A DNA stretch of 64,000 bases. Source: Pseudomonas viridiflava. GTDB taxonomy: Bacteria > Pseudomonadota > Gammaproteobacteria > Pseudomonadales > Pseudomonadaceae. The notes under the pieces were generated by a model that worked only from the letters and a program-made list of their open reading frames with translations, did not search any database and had not been told where the DNA came from. The stretch spans positions 62,001 to 126,000 of the forward strand of contig NZ_UPSE01000493.1 in the NCBI RefSeq assembly GCF_900573885.1, given 5' to 3'. Positions within the stretch are counted from its first letter, which is position 1. Each line of letters begins with the position of its first letter. This document shows, piece after piece, positions 26,259 through 34,445 of this stretch. Made by a program: the position numbers and the translations under genes.

Positions 26259-26873
26259 TCACGCTTGCAGGTAGCGCTGCGCCAATAGTTCAGCCGTGCC
26301 GCGTGAGTCTTCGCGCAAGTGCGGCGTCACCAGCATCATCACTTGAAACACCACCAGCCGAAGCTCGCCAACGTTGCCCAGAATGCGCTGGTAGTCGAGG
26401 GAGAACAGGAGCGTCAGGGTGATTTGCTCGACCAGCAAACCCAGCGCCTGAGTATTGCTGGTGACATGCCCGTCGGCTTTCAAACCAGCCAGCAATGCCG
26501 CCAGGGTGCGCTTCAGCGAGTTCAGCCACAGACGAATGCCGCGCGCCAGTTTCGGCAGGCGCCCGGCCAGGTTTGAGAGGTCCTGAAACAGAAAACGATA
26601 GTGCGCCAGACGCTCGACGATCAGGTGCAGAAAGAGCCAGTAATCCTCCACATCCAGGCGCGCCCCGGCTGGCGGGTCGAGCAACGGCGCCATGTCGGTT
26701 TCGAAGCGTTCGAACAGCTCCATCACCAGCGGCTCTTTGCCGTGAAAGTGGTAGTAGAGATTGCCCGGGCTGATTTCCAGCTCGTTGGCGATTTCCAGGG
26801 TGGAGACGTTGGGTTCGCCCTGGCTGTTGAATAACGTCAGGGCACATTCAAGGATTCGGTCGCGGGTTTTCAT
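26259..26873 (-). CDS. phaD: TetR-family regulator PhaD
   Basis: 204 residues. TetR helix-turn-helix at the N-terminus: RILECALTLFNSQGEPNVSTLEIANELEISPGNLYYHFHGKEPL. The remainder is the helical ligand-binding half. In the P. putida system PhaD, with an acyl-CoA-type effector, activates the pha genes. Encoded downstream of phaC2 and convergent with phaF. Confidence 0.93.
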   Translation of the reverse strand: MKTRDRILECALTLFNSQGEPNVSTLEIANELEISPGNLYYHFHGKEPLVMELFERFETDMAPLLDPPAGARLDVEDYWLFLHLIVERLAHYRFLFQDLSNLAGRLPKLARGIRLWLNSLKRTLAALLAGLKADGHVTSNTQALGLLVEQITLTLLFSLDYQRILGNVGELRLVVFQVMMLVTPHLREDSRGTAELLAQRYLQA

Positions 26874-26912
26874 CCAGTCTTCTTATGTCAGACGATCCAT
26901 TGGCCGACGTTA

Positions 26913-26937
26913 ACTGGCCAGACGCCGCCTGGCCAGT
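26913..26937. other. Hairpin between phaC2 and phaD
   Basis: ACTGGCCAG and CTGGCCAGT, 9-bp perfect arms around a 7-base loop. No T-run follows, so it is more likely a stability or attenuation element than a terminator. Confidence 0.5.
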
Positions 26938-26948
26938 GTTGTTGCGGT

Positions 26949-28634
26949 TTAGACCTCGTGCACGTAGGTGCCGGGTGCGGCTTGCATGGGCGGGTAGTTC
27001 TGGTTGCCGATCGCCAGCAAGGTTTCACGCTGCTCGCCCGAGCGCGCCTGAATCCACTCCATCCACACCGGCCACCAACTGCCGGTGTGTTGCTTGGCAT
27101 CGTAATACCAGGCGCGCGGGTCGGAGGTGAGCTTGGCGTTCTCGAAGAAGTTGGCTTTCGGGTTGCCCGGTGGGTTGAGGATGCTCTGGATGTGGCCGCT
27201 GTTGGACAGAATAAAACGCCGGTCGCCGCCCATCAGCAGGGTGGAGCGGTACACCGCGTCCCACGGCGTAATGTGGTCGTTGATGCCGGCCACGCTAAAG
27301 CTGTCGACGTTTACTTTTTGCAGGTCGATGGGCGTGCCACACACTTCCAGTGCCCCGGGCCGGGTCAGCGGGTTGTGTTTGAAGAAGTCCAGCAGGTCGC
27401 CGTGGAAGGCAGCCGGCAGGCGGGTGTTGTCGTTGTTCCAGTAGAGGATGTCGAACGCGGGCGGCTGCTTGCCGAGCAGGTAGTTGTTGACCCAGTAGTT
27501 CCAGATCAGGTCGTTGGGGCGCATCCAGGCGAACACGCGCGCCATGTCGCGGCCGTCCAGCACGCCGTTCTGGTAGGAGCGGCGTTTGGCGGCTTCGAGG
27601 GTTTTCTCGTCGGCGAACAACATGGCCGGGCTCTCGATCTGGCTGTCGAGCAGGCTCACCAGATAGCTGGCGCTGCTGACCCGGCGCAGTTGCCGCTTGG
27701 CCAGCAGGTGGCCCTGCATCGCAGCGATGGTCAGGCCGCCTGCGCAGGCGCCAATCAGGTTGAGGTCTTTGCTGCCGGTAATGGCTCGGGCAACGTCGGT
27801 GGCGGCTTCCAGCGCTTGCACGTAGCTCGACAGGCCCCATTCGCGGTGACGAGCGTCCGGGTTGCGCCAACTGACCATGAACACCTGCAGGCCATTCTTC
27901 AGGCAGTACTGGACGAAGCTCTTTTCCGGGCTGAGGTCGAAGATGTAGAACTTGTTGATTTGCGGCGGCACGATCACCAGTGGTTTGGCGAACTGTTTTT
28001 CGCTCATGGGCTTGTACTGGATCAGCTCCAGCATCTCGTTGCGAAACACCACGCTGCCCGGCGTGGTCGCCAGGTTGCGGCCGACTTCGAAAGCGGTTTT
28101 GTTCACTTGCCGAGGCAGGCCACTGTTGTGCAGCAGGTCGTCATAGAGGTGGCGCACGCCCTTGAACAGGCTGGTGCCGCCGCTGTTGAGCAGCTCTTTG
28201 ATGGCCAGCGGGTTGAGCACGCTGTTGGACGGCGACATGGCATCGCCCAGCAAGGTCGCGATAAAGCGCGCGCGTGTGCGGTCGTCGGCGGGCAGGTCGC
28301 TTTCCTCGATCCAGCGGTTCAGTTGCTGTTGCCACGCGAGGTACGCCTGCAAGCTGCGGCGGTAGAACGGGTTGAGGTGCCAGGTGGGGTCGGCGAAGCG
28401 CGCGTCGTTGGGGTTGGGTTTGTGCAGCGTATCGCCGATAAGCACGCGGCCTAACTGCCCGCCCAATGCCAAGGCGTGCTTGGCGCTGTAAACCGGTCGG
28501 CGCAAGCCTTGCAGTGCCACGGTGCGCACGGTGCTGAGCAGATCGCGGCCGCGCAGACCCATCACCGCGTTCTGCGCGTTCATTGGATTGGCCGGTGTGG
28601 TCGTCACCGGGGTGGTCACAGATTTGTCTCGCAT
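26949..28634 (-). CDS. phaC2: Class II PHA synthase 2
   Basis: 561 residues from the ATG at 28634 (GGAG upstream), the usual class II length; the frame runs further upstream without a start signal. The lipase-like box is GACAGG with the nucleophilic Cys (about 296), the catalytic Asp lies in GINDHITPW and the His in LSNSGHIQSI. It polymerises (R)-3-hydroxyacyl-CoA of C6-C14. Paralogue of phaC1, flanking phaZ. Confidence 0.97.
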   Translation of the reverse strand: MRDKSVTTPVTTTPANPMNAQNAVMGLRGRDLLSTVRTVALQGLRRPVYSAKHALALGGQLGRVLIGDTLHKPNPNDARFADPTWHLNPFYRRSLQAYLAWQQQLNRWIEESDLPADDRTRARFIATLLGDAMSPSNSVLNPLAIKELLNSGGTSLFKGVRHLYDDLLHNSGLPRQVNKTAFEVGRNLATTPGSVVFRNEMLELIQYKPMSEKQFAKPLVIVPPQINKFYIFDLSPEKSFVQYCLKNGLQVFMVSWRNPDARHREWGLSSYVQALEAATDVARAITGSKDLNLIGACAGGLTIAAMQGHLLAKRQLRRVSSASYLVSLLDSQIESPAMLFADEKTLEAAKRRSYQNGVLDGRDMARVFAWMRPNDLIWNYWVNNYLLGKQPPAFDILYWNNDNTRLPAAFHGDLLDFFKHNPLTRPGALEVCGTPIDLQKVNVDSFSVAGINDHITPWDAVYRSTLLMGGDRRFILSNSGHIQSILNPPGNPKANFFENAKLTSDPRAWYYDAKQHTGSWWPVWMEWIQARSGEQRETLLAIGNQNYPPMQAAPGTYVHEV

Positions 28635-28780
28635 GGGGCAACACTCCGTCGTCAAACCAGCAAGGGACTCAACGTCAATTGGTACAGAGCAAGGCTTGTA
28701 CCAAGGCGCGCCGGAGGTGCATTCCAGACAACCGCGCAAAGAACAGCAGGTGGGACGCCCGGCGCCCTAATGGGTCAGGC

Positions 28781-28808
28781 GCGCACTGCTCGAACTGAAT
28801 CAGTGCGC
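28781..28808. other. Hairpin downstream of phaZ
   Basis: GCGCACTG and CAGTGCGC, 8-bp perfect arms around a 12-base loop. It lies between phaZ and phaC2 on the minus strand and may separate their messages. Confidence 0.5.
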
Positions 28809-28832
28809 ACCGCCGGGCTGCTTGTTGTTAGG

Positions 28833-29696
28833 TCAGTGATCGCGAGCCGGCGAAGGTGTCGGCTGTGGATGCATCACTGCACGTTGGCGTTCCTCTTGTA
28901 AGAATTTCATGATGATTGGCGCGACCGCTTCTGCCCGCGTAATGAGGAAGAGGTGGCCGTCGTCGATCACATGCAGTTCCGAATTCGGAATTCTCCAGGC
29001 TAGCAGACGCATGTTGATCAGGGGGATCAACGGGTCGTCATCGCCGGCCAGTACCAGCGTTGGCTGGGTAATCTTGTGCAGCCAGTGAATGCTGGTCCAG
29101 CCCATGCCGGCGAACAGTTGCCAGTAATAACCGAGCTTGCCGGAAGAGCGCACTTTGCTGGCATGGGCCATGGCCAGATTGGGGTCGCGGCGGAAGGCGC
29201 CGCCGTAAATGTCGGGGGCAATCTGCACGCCGTAAGACGGCTGCACGTAGCGACGCGGACTGGCCATGCGCCACAGCACTTTCGGTTTGCCCGGCACCAT
29301 TACGGCGCCAGCCGAGGTGGCGGCCAGCACCAGTTTTTTGCAGCGCTCGGGGTAGTCGTGAGCAAACTGCTGGGCCAGCGCGCCGCCCCACGACACACCG
29401 ATGGCGTTGACCTGGCCGATGTCCAGGTAGTCGAGCATGCGCGCCGCCAGCTTGGCCAACCCGGGAAAGCGGTAAGGCCGATTAGGCGTCGACGAACCGC
29501 CTACGCCCGGTACGTCGAAGGCGATCACTTCGAGGTCGGGGTCCAGGGCGGCAACGAAGGGAAACACCAATTCGAGGTTGGCGCCGATGCCATTGAAGAT
29601 CAGCAACGGCGTCAGGTGCGGCTTACCCGGTCGGACCGCCGTGCGAATGGTTTGCCCATCGAGGTCGATGGTGCGGAAAACAAATGGTAACGGCAT
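28833..29696 (-). CDS. phaZ: Intracellular mcl-PHA depolymerase
   Basis: 287 residues, alpha/beta-hydrolase. Nucleophile Ser lies in GVSWGG (about residue 102), Asp in AGDDDPLIP and His in VIDDGHLFLITRAEA. Hydrolyses stored medium-chain-length PHA on the granule surface. It sits between phaC1 and phaC2 in the standard class II order. Confidence 0.96.
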   Translation of the reverse strand: MPLPFVFRTIDLDGQTIRTAVRPGKPHLTPLLIFNGIGANLELVFPFVAALDPDLEVIAFDVPGVGGSSTPNRPYRFPGLAKLAARMLDYLDIGQVNAIGVSWGGALAQQFAHDYPERCKKLVLAATSAGAVMVPGKPKVLWRMASPRRYVQPSYGVQIAPDIYGGAFRRDPNLAMAHASKVRSSGKLGYYWQLFAGMGWTSIHWLHKITQPTLVLAGDDDPLIPLINMRLLAWRIPNSELHVIDDGHLFLITRAEAVAPIIMKFLQEERQRAVMHPQPTPSPARDH

Positions 29697-29761
29697 GCGC
29701 TAGCCCTATGGGTGACCCTACGAAGCTCTGGCGGCGCCGTCCCGCGCGCCTGTCCAGAATA

Positions 29762-29789
29762 ACGAAACCGGCTTCCGTGCTGGTTTCGT
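29762..29789. other. Inverted repeat between phaC1 and phaZ
   Basis: ACGAAACCGGC pairs with GCTGGTTTCGT (one G-T). No T-run follows. It may be a weak terminator or attenuator for phaC1 readthrough into phaZ. Confidence 0.4.
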
Positions 29790-29927
29790 GTCCACTGCGG
29801 GCCGGTCAGGCGCCAGCAGTGGGCGGCACATCCGGGTGCCGCGGGCAATGTATGCAGTCAATCGTGTTGCTGATGCCGCTCGGTCGCCCGAGCATCGGCC
29901 GCGCGTATTGCAATCAGCCGCTCGCTC

Positions 29928-31610
29928 TCACCGCTCGTGAACATAAGTGCCGGGCGACGCTTCGCCTGGCGTGTACTGTTTGTTGCCCAGAACGGCCGGG
30001 GCCTTTTTCAGTTTGCCGGAGCGATCGGCCAGCCATTTCTGCCAGTGCAGCCACCAGGAATCGGTGTGCTTGGTGGCGTCTTCCTGCCAGGCTTTCGGGC
30101 AGTCCGGCAGGTCGCCTTCGCTGGTGGAAAAGCGCGCTTTCGGATTGCCGGGCGGGTTGAGAATGCTCTGGATATGGCCGCTGTTGGACAGCACGAATTC
30201 AATCTTGCCGCCGAACAGGCGCGCCGAGCGGTAGCAGGCTTCCCACGGCGTGATGTGATCGTTGGTGCCGGCGAGGCTGAAGATGTCGGCGGTGACTTTC
30301 TTCAGGTCGATGGGCGTGCCGCACACTTCCAGCGCGTCGGCGCGGGTCAGCGGGTTGGTTTTGAACAGCTCGATCAGATCGCCGTGGAAAGCGGCCGGCA
30401 AGCGCGTGGTGTCGTTGTTCCAATACAGAATGTCGAACACCGGCGGCTCGTTGCCAAGCAGGTAATTGTTGACCCAGTAATTCCAGATCAGGTCGTTGGG
30501 GCGCATCCAGGCGAACACCTTGGCCATGTCGCTGCCTTCCAGCACGCCGGCCTGATACGAGCGACGCTTGGCGGCTTCCAACGTTTGCTCGTTAACGAAC
30601 AGCGCCACCTGGGTGTCGAGTTTGGTGTCGAGCACGCTGACCAGCAGGGTCAGGGCGTTCACCTTCTTCTCGCCAATGGCCTGATAGTGGCCGAGCAGGG
30701 CGGCGGTGGTGATGCCACCGGAGCAGGCGCCGAGCATGTTGACGTCTTTGGCGCCGGTGATCGAAAGGATCACTTCGATGGCTTCTTTTAGCGCCTCGAT
30801 ATAGGTCGACAGGCCCCATTCACGCTGTGCCTTGGTCGGGTTGCGCCAGCTGACGATAAACGTCTGCACGCCGTTGCGCAGGCAGAAGCGCGCCAGGCTT
30901 TTTTCCTGGGACAGGTCGAATACGTAGAACTTGTTGATTTGCGGCGGCACCACCAGCAGCGGTCGCTCGTGTACCTGCTCAGTGGTGGGCTTGTACTGGA
31001 TCAACTCCAGCAGGTTGTTGCGAAACACCACAGAGCCTTCGCTGAGCGCCAGGTTCTTGCCGACTTCAAAGGCATCCATATTGACCTGGCTCGGCATGCC
31101 GCCGTTGTTCACCAGGTCTTTGGCCAGGTGGCCGAGGCCATCGAGCAGGCTTTTGCCGCCGGTTTCGAAGAAGCGTTTGAGCGCGGCCGGGTTGGCCATG
31201 CTGTTGCTCGGCGCCATGGCTTCGGTCAGCAGGTTGATCACGAAGTGGCCCCGACTGATGTCGGTCTCTGACAGGTTGCTGTGCTCGACCCAGCTGTGCA
31301 GTTCTTTGCGCCAGGCCAGGTAGCTTTGCAGGTAGCGCTTGTACAGAGGGTTCTGACTCCAGGCCGGATCGGCGAAACGTTTGTCGCCGGCATCGGCGTC
31401 CAGTTCGGAGCTGCCGAGCAGGACGTTTTTCAATTCGACGCCCAGGTGGGCAATGTGTTTGGCACTGTGCAGCGGTTGCTTATAGGCCTGTGCGAGGATC
31501 ATGCGGGCAGAAGCGAGAATGTCTTTGCCGCGCAGGCCAATGACAGGATTGAGCCCTAAAGTGTTGTCCGAGGCCTGGCGTTGCAGGTCTTCATTATTTT
31601 TGTTGCTCAT
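29928..31610 (-). CDS. phaC1: Class II PHA synthase 1
   Basis: 560 residues from the ATG at 31610 (GGAG 8 bases upstream); the frame continues upstream without support. Active-site box GACSGG with Cys (about 296), Asp in AGTNDHITPW and His in LSNSGHIQSI. First gene of the phaC1-phaZ-phaC2-phaD series. A sigma-54-like promoter and a perfect 16-bp palindrome lie upstream. It is the paralogue of phaC2 and the first enzyme of polymer formation. Confidence 0.97.
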   Translation of the reverse strand: MSNKNNEDLQRQASDNTLGLNPVIGLRGKDILASARMILAQAYKQPLHSAKHIAHLGVELKNVLLGSSELDADAGDKRFADPAWSQNPLYKRYLQSYLAWRKELHSWVEHSNLSETDISRGHFVINLLTEAMAPSNSMANPAALKRFFETGGKSLLDGLGHLAKDLVNNGGMPSQVNMDAFEVGKNLALSEGSVVFRNNLLELIQYKPTTEQVHERPLLVVPPQINKFYVFDLSQEKSLARFCLRNGVQTFIVSWRNPTKAQREWGLSTYIEALKEAIEVILSITGAKDVNMLGACSGGITTAALLGHYQAIGEKKVNALTLLVSVLDTKLDTQVALFVNEQTLEAAKRRSYQAGVLEGSDMAKVFAWMRPNDLIWNYWVNNYLLGNEPPVFDILYWNNDTTRLPAAFHGDLIELFKTNPLTRADALEVCGTPIDLKKVTADIFSLAGTNDHITPWEACYRSARLFGGKIEFVLSNSGHIQSILNPPGNPKARFSTSEGDLPDCPKAWQEDATKHTDSWWLHWQKWLADRSGKLKKAPAVLGNKQYTPGEASPGTYVHER

Positions 31611-31702
31611 CAACGACGCTCCATTGTCCTGAGGCTGATACCGGCATGCTGCTGTGCACGGACACAGGGCTTTAGCGCCTGGTACTGCTCGGGTTACCGG
31701 GG

Positions 31703-31718
31703 GCGGAGCTAGCTCCGC
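31703..31718. promoter_or_regulatory. Perfect 16-bp palindrome in the phaC1 leader
   Basis: GCGGAGCT-AGCTCCGC, identical on both strands, about 95 bases before phaC1 and downstream of the sigma-54-like site. Position suits a repressor or activator such as PhaD; it could also form an RNA hairpin. Confidence 0.5.
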
Positions 31719-31746
31719 TTCATTCATTGCATCTGACACAGTCAAA

Positions 31747-31763
31747 TGCACGGAACCTGCCAG
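31747..31763 (-). promoter_or_regulatory. Sigma-54-like promoter of phaC1
   Basis: Minus-strand CTGGCAGGTTCCGTGCA: GG (-24) and GC (-12) separated by 10 bases, with one mismatch in each half to TGGCAC-N5-TTGC. A sigma-54 type promoter has been proposed for phaC1 of other pseudomonads; here it is inferred from sequence. Confidence 0.45.
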
Positions 31764-31881
31764 GTAGTTGGTTACCCGAGTTTCAGCGTTTGCGCAAGCA
31801 GGCCAGTCATTTGGCCAAGCGCGTAGGGGAGTATGCCGAGGGGGTTTAGAAAGTTCGCCCTAACCTGTCGGAAGGGTTGAA

Positions 31882-32256
31882 CTAGAGCATCAGCTTGACG
31901 ACGGACACCGCCGGATCACGCGACTTTTCGGCACGTGCAAGCTCCTGAAGATAATCCGTCCAGAGTTCTTCCTGACGTTGCGCCAGTTGCTCAAGGTAAT
32001 CCCAGGTGAACAATCCGCTGTCATGTCCGTCGTCGAAGCACAACTTTAGTGCGTACTGTCCGGCGGGTTCGATACGGCTTAAGCCGACACCCAATTTGCC
32101 AAACTGCAAAATCGGTTTGCCATGGCCCTGCACCTCGGCCGAAGGCGAATGCACGCGCAGAAACTCGGCAGGCAACGTATAGGTTTCGTTGTCGCCGTAC
32201 TTCAATGTGAGGGTTTTTGAGGCTTTGTGCAGCTCGATGGCGGTGGGAATACGCAT
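31882..32256 (-). CDS. DUF971 protein (gamma-butyrobetaine hydroxylase-like N-terminal domain)
   Basis: 124 residues: IPTAIELHKASKTLTLKYGDNETYTLPAEFLRVHSPSAEVQGHG and the following GLSRIEPAGQYALKLCFDDGHDSGLFTWDYLEQLAQ. This small beta-rich domain is found alone in many bacteria and as the N-terminal domain of gamma-butyrobetaine hydroxylase. Often encoded near hslVU. Function unproven. Confidence 0.9.
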   Translation of the reverse strand: MRIPTAIELHKASKTLTLKYGDNETYTLPAEFLRVHSPSAEVQGHGKPILQFGKLGVGLSRIEPAGQYALKLCFDDGHDSGLFTWDYLEQLAQRQEELWTDYLQELARAEKSRDPAVSVVKLML

Positions 32257-32289
32257 GGTGAAGGATGCTCTGAACTAAGCCCGAACGAC

Positions 32290-32359
32290 TGTAGGAGCCA
32301 GCTTGCTGGCGAACCCTGAAAACCTCGTTTCCCCGGTTCGCCAGCAAGCTGGCTCCTAC
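32290..32359. repeat. Inverted REP pair downstream of hslU
   Basis: tgtaggagccagcttgctgg at 32290 pairs with its reverse complement ending at 32359 over a 24-base centre. Same REP family as 17996-18071. It lies between the 3' end of hslU and the start of the DUF971 gene, and could act as terminator of hslVU. Confidence 0.85.
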
Positions 32360-32374
32360 GAAAAGATGACCGCG

Positions 32375-33715
32375 TTAGAGAATATAACGCGACAGGTCTT
32401 CGTCTTGCGCCAGCTCGCCGAGGTGGCTGTTGACGTAGTCGGCATCGATGCTGATGGCGGTGCCATCCTGGCTGCTGGCCAGGTCGCCAGCGCTGAACGA
32501 CACCTCTTCGAGCAAGCGTTCAAGCAACGTGTGCAAGCGACGCGCACCAATGTTTTCGGTCTTCTCGTTGACCTGCCAGGCAATTTCGGCCAGACGCTTG
32601 ATGCCGTCTGCGGTGAAGTTGATGGTCAGGCCTTCGGTCAGCAGCAGCTCGCGGTATTGCTCGGTGAGCGAGGCGTGGGGCTCGGTGAGAATGCGCTCGA
32701 AGTCGTTCGGCGTCAGCGCCTTCAACTCAACGCGAATCGGCAAGCGGCCTTGCAGCTCCGGCACCAGATCGCTCGGCTTGCTCAGGTGGAACGCACCGGA
32801 GGCGATGAACAGGATGTGGTCGGTTTTGACCATGCCCAGTTTGGTGTTCACCGTGCAGCCTTCGATCAGCGGCAGCAGGTCGCGCTGCACGCCTTCGCGA
32901 GACACGTCGGCGCCGCCGACATTACCGCGCTTGGCGACTTTGTCGATCTCATCGATAAACACGATGCCGTGCTGCTCGACGGCTTCCAGCGCCTGGGCTT
33001 TCAGTTCTTCTTCGTTGACCAGCCGCGCTGCTTCTTCGTCGCGCACCAGCTTCAGCGCTTCCTTCACCTTGAGCTTGCGGGCTTTCTTTTTGCCTTTGCC
33101 CATATTGGAGAACAGGCTCTGCAGCTGGTTGGTCATTTCCTCCATGCCGGGCGGGGCCATGATTTCAACGCCGCCGGGCACGTCAGCCACTTCGATCTCG
33201 ATGTCTTTGTCGTCCAGCTGCCCTTCGCGCAAGCGCTTGCGGAAGAGCTGACGGGTGTTGGAGTCGCTGCTCGGCGTCTGGTCTTCGTTAAAGCCAACGC
33301 GGGCCGGCGGCAACAGTGCATCAAGGATGCGCTCCTCGGCAGCGTCTTCGGCGCGGTGACGGACTTTGACCAACTCTTGCTCGCGCAGCATTTTGATCGC
33401 TGCGTCGGCGAGGTCACGAATGATCGATTCAACGTCACGGCCGACGTAGCCGACCTCGGTGAATTTGGTCGCTTCCACTTTCAGGAAAGGAGCGTTGGCC
33501 AGCTTTGCCAGGCGGCGGGCGATTTCGGTTTTGCCGACGCCGGTCGGGCCGATCATCAAAATGTTCTTCGGCGTTACTTCAGCGCGCAAGTCGGCAGGCA
33601 ACTGCATGCGGCGCCAGCGGTTGCGCAGCGCAATGGCGACGGCACGCTTGGCTTCGTCCTGGCCGATGATGTGGCGGCTCAGTTCGTGAACAATTTCGCG
33701 GGGAGTCATGGGCAT
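32375..33715 (-). CDS. hslU: ATP-dependent protease ATPase subunit HslU
   Basis: 446 residues. The AAA+ core has Walker [16 protein letters not shown] and Walker [13 protein letters not shown]; the N-terminal signature is [37 protein letters not shown]. It unfolds substrates for HslV. Follows hslV by 14 bases on the minus strand. Confidence 0.97.
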   Translation of the reverse strand: MPMTPREIVHELSRHIIGQDEAKRAVAIALRNRWRRMQLPADLRAEVTPKNILMIGPTGVGKTEIARRLAKLANAPFLKVEATKFTEVGYVGRDVESIIRDLADAAIKMLREQELVKVRHRAEDAAEERILDALLPPARVGFNEDQTPSSDSNTRQLFRKRLREGQLDDKDIEIEVADVPGGVEIMAPPGMEEMTNQLQSLFSNMGKGKKKARKLKVKEALKLVRDEEAARLVNEEELKAQALEAVEQHGIVFIDEIDKVAKRGNVGGADVSREGVQRDLLPLIEGCTVNTKLGMVKTDHILFIASGAFHLSKPSDLVPELQGRLPIRVELKALTPNDFERILTEPHASLTEQYRELLLTEGLTINFTADGIKRLAEIAWQVNEKTENIGARRLHTLLERLLEEVSFSAGDLASSQDGTAISIDADYVNSHLGELAQDEDLSRYIL

Positions 33716-33729
33716 GGAATGGTCGGGCC

Positions 33730-34260
33730 TCAGACAGCGAGGTCCAGCTCCTCGATAGTCAGATTGTGGTTGGTGAACACGCAGATATCGCCGGCGATAC
33801 CCAATGCAGTTTCGGCCACTTCGCGGGCACCGAGTTCACTGTGCATCAGCAGCGCGCGGGCGGCAGCCTGGGCGTAAGGCCCGCCGGAGCCCATGGCAAT
33901 CAGGCCGTCTTCAGGCTCAACGACGTCGCCGTTGCCGGTGATGATCAACGAGGCGTCTTTGTTCGCCACGGCGAGCATGGCTTCCAGGCGACTCAACGAG
34001 CGGTCGGTGCGCCATTCTTTTGCCAATTCGACGGCGGCGCGAACCAGATGGCCCTGGTGTTTTTCCAGTTGCCCTTCGAAGCGCTCGAACAAGGTGAAGG
34101 CGTCGGCGGTGGCGCCGGCAAAACCGGCAATAACCTGGCCGTGGTACAGGCGGCGGACTTTTTTCGCGTTGCCTTTCATCACGGTGTTGCCGAGAGAAAC
34201 CTGGCCGTCGCCGCCCATAACGACTTTGCCGTGGCGACGAACTGAAACGATGGTGGTCAA
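33730..34260 (-). CDS. hslV: ATP-dependent protease peptidase subunit HslV
   Basis: 176 residues. The start is a TTG at 34260 with GGAG 8 bases upstream; the product begins M-Thr-Thr-Ile, so Thr2 becomes the catalytic N-terminal threonine after Met removal. Contains [22 protein letters not shown] and [11 protein letters not shown]. It assembles into the double-ring chamber of the HslVU protease. A sigma-32-like promoter lies upstream. Confidence 0.97.
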   Translation of the reverse strand: MTTIVSVRRHGKVVMGGDGQVSLGNTVMKGNAKKVRRLYHGQVIAGFAGATADAFTLFERFEGQLEKHQGHLVRAAVELAKEWRTDRSLSRLEAMLAVANKDASLIITGNGDVVEPEDGLIAMGSGGPYAQAAARALLMHSELGAREVAETALGIAGDICVFTNHNLTIEELDLAV

Positions 34261-34305
34261 GGGGAAGTCTCCACGCTGGGGGCGAAAGTGCCCTGATGGA
34301 AACTC

Positions 34306-34334
34306 ATATGGGGGAAGGTGCCGGGCATTTCAAC
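34306..34334 (-). promoter_or_regulatory. Heat-shock (sigma-32/RpoH-like) promoter of hslVU
   Basis: Minus strand: -35 GTTGAAA, 14-base spacer, -10 CCCCATAT, a near match to CTTGAAA-N11-16-CCCCATNT. It lies 46 bases before hslV, fitting the heat-shock control of hslVU in enteric bacteria and pseudomonads. Confidence 0.75.
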
Positions 34335-34400
34335 CGCAGTCGGCGAATGGGGCGGGGCCGGCGTTTGCGTCTGTTTGTGTCAGGCCGGTGAAGCAACATA

Positions 34401-34428
34401 AAACAGCGAGGCAGGCGCCTCGCTGTTT
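34401..34428 (-). terminator. Terminator of the LPMO gene
   Basis: 12-bp stem AAACAGCGAGGC / GCCTCGCTGTTT with loop AGGC, followed on the minus strand by TTTATG. It lies just past the end of the gene at 34446. Confidence 0.7.
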
Positions 34429-34445
34429 CAACCTAACGTATCAAA

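Noticed and set aside
29928..31751. N-terminally extended PhaC1 (start upstream of 31610)
   Set aside because: The extra 47 residues lack a ribosome site, overlap the sigma-54-like promoter and palindrome, and do not match the class II synthase start.
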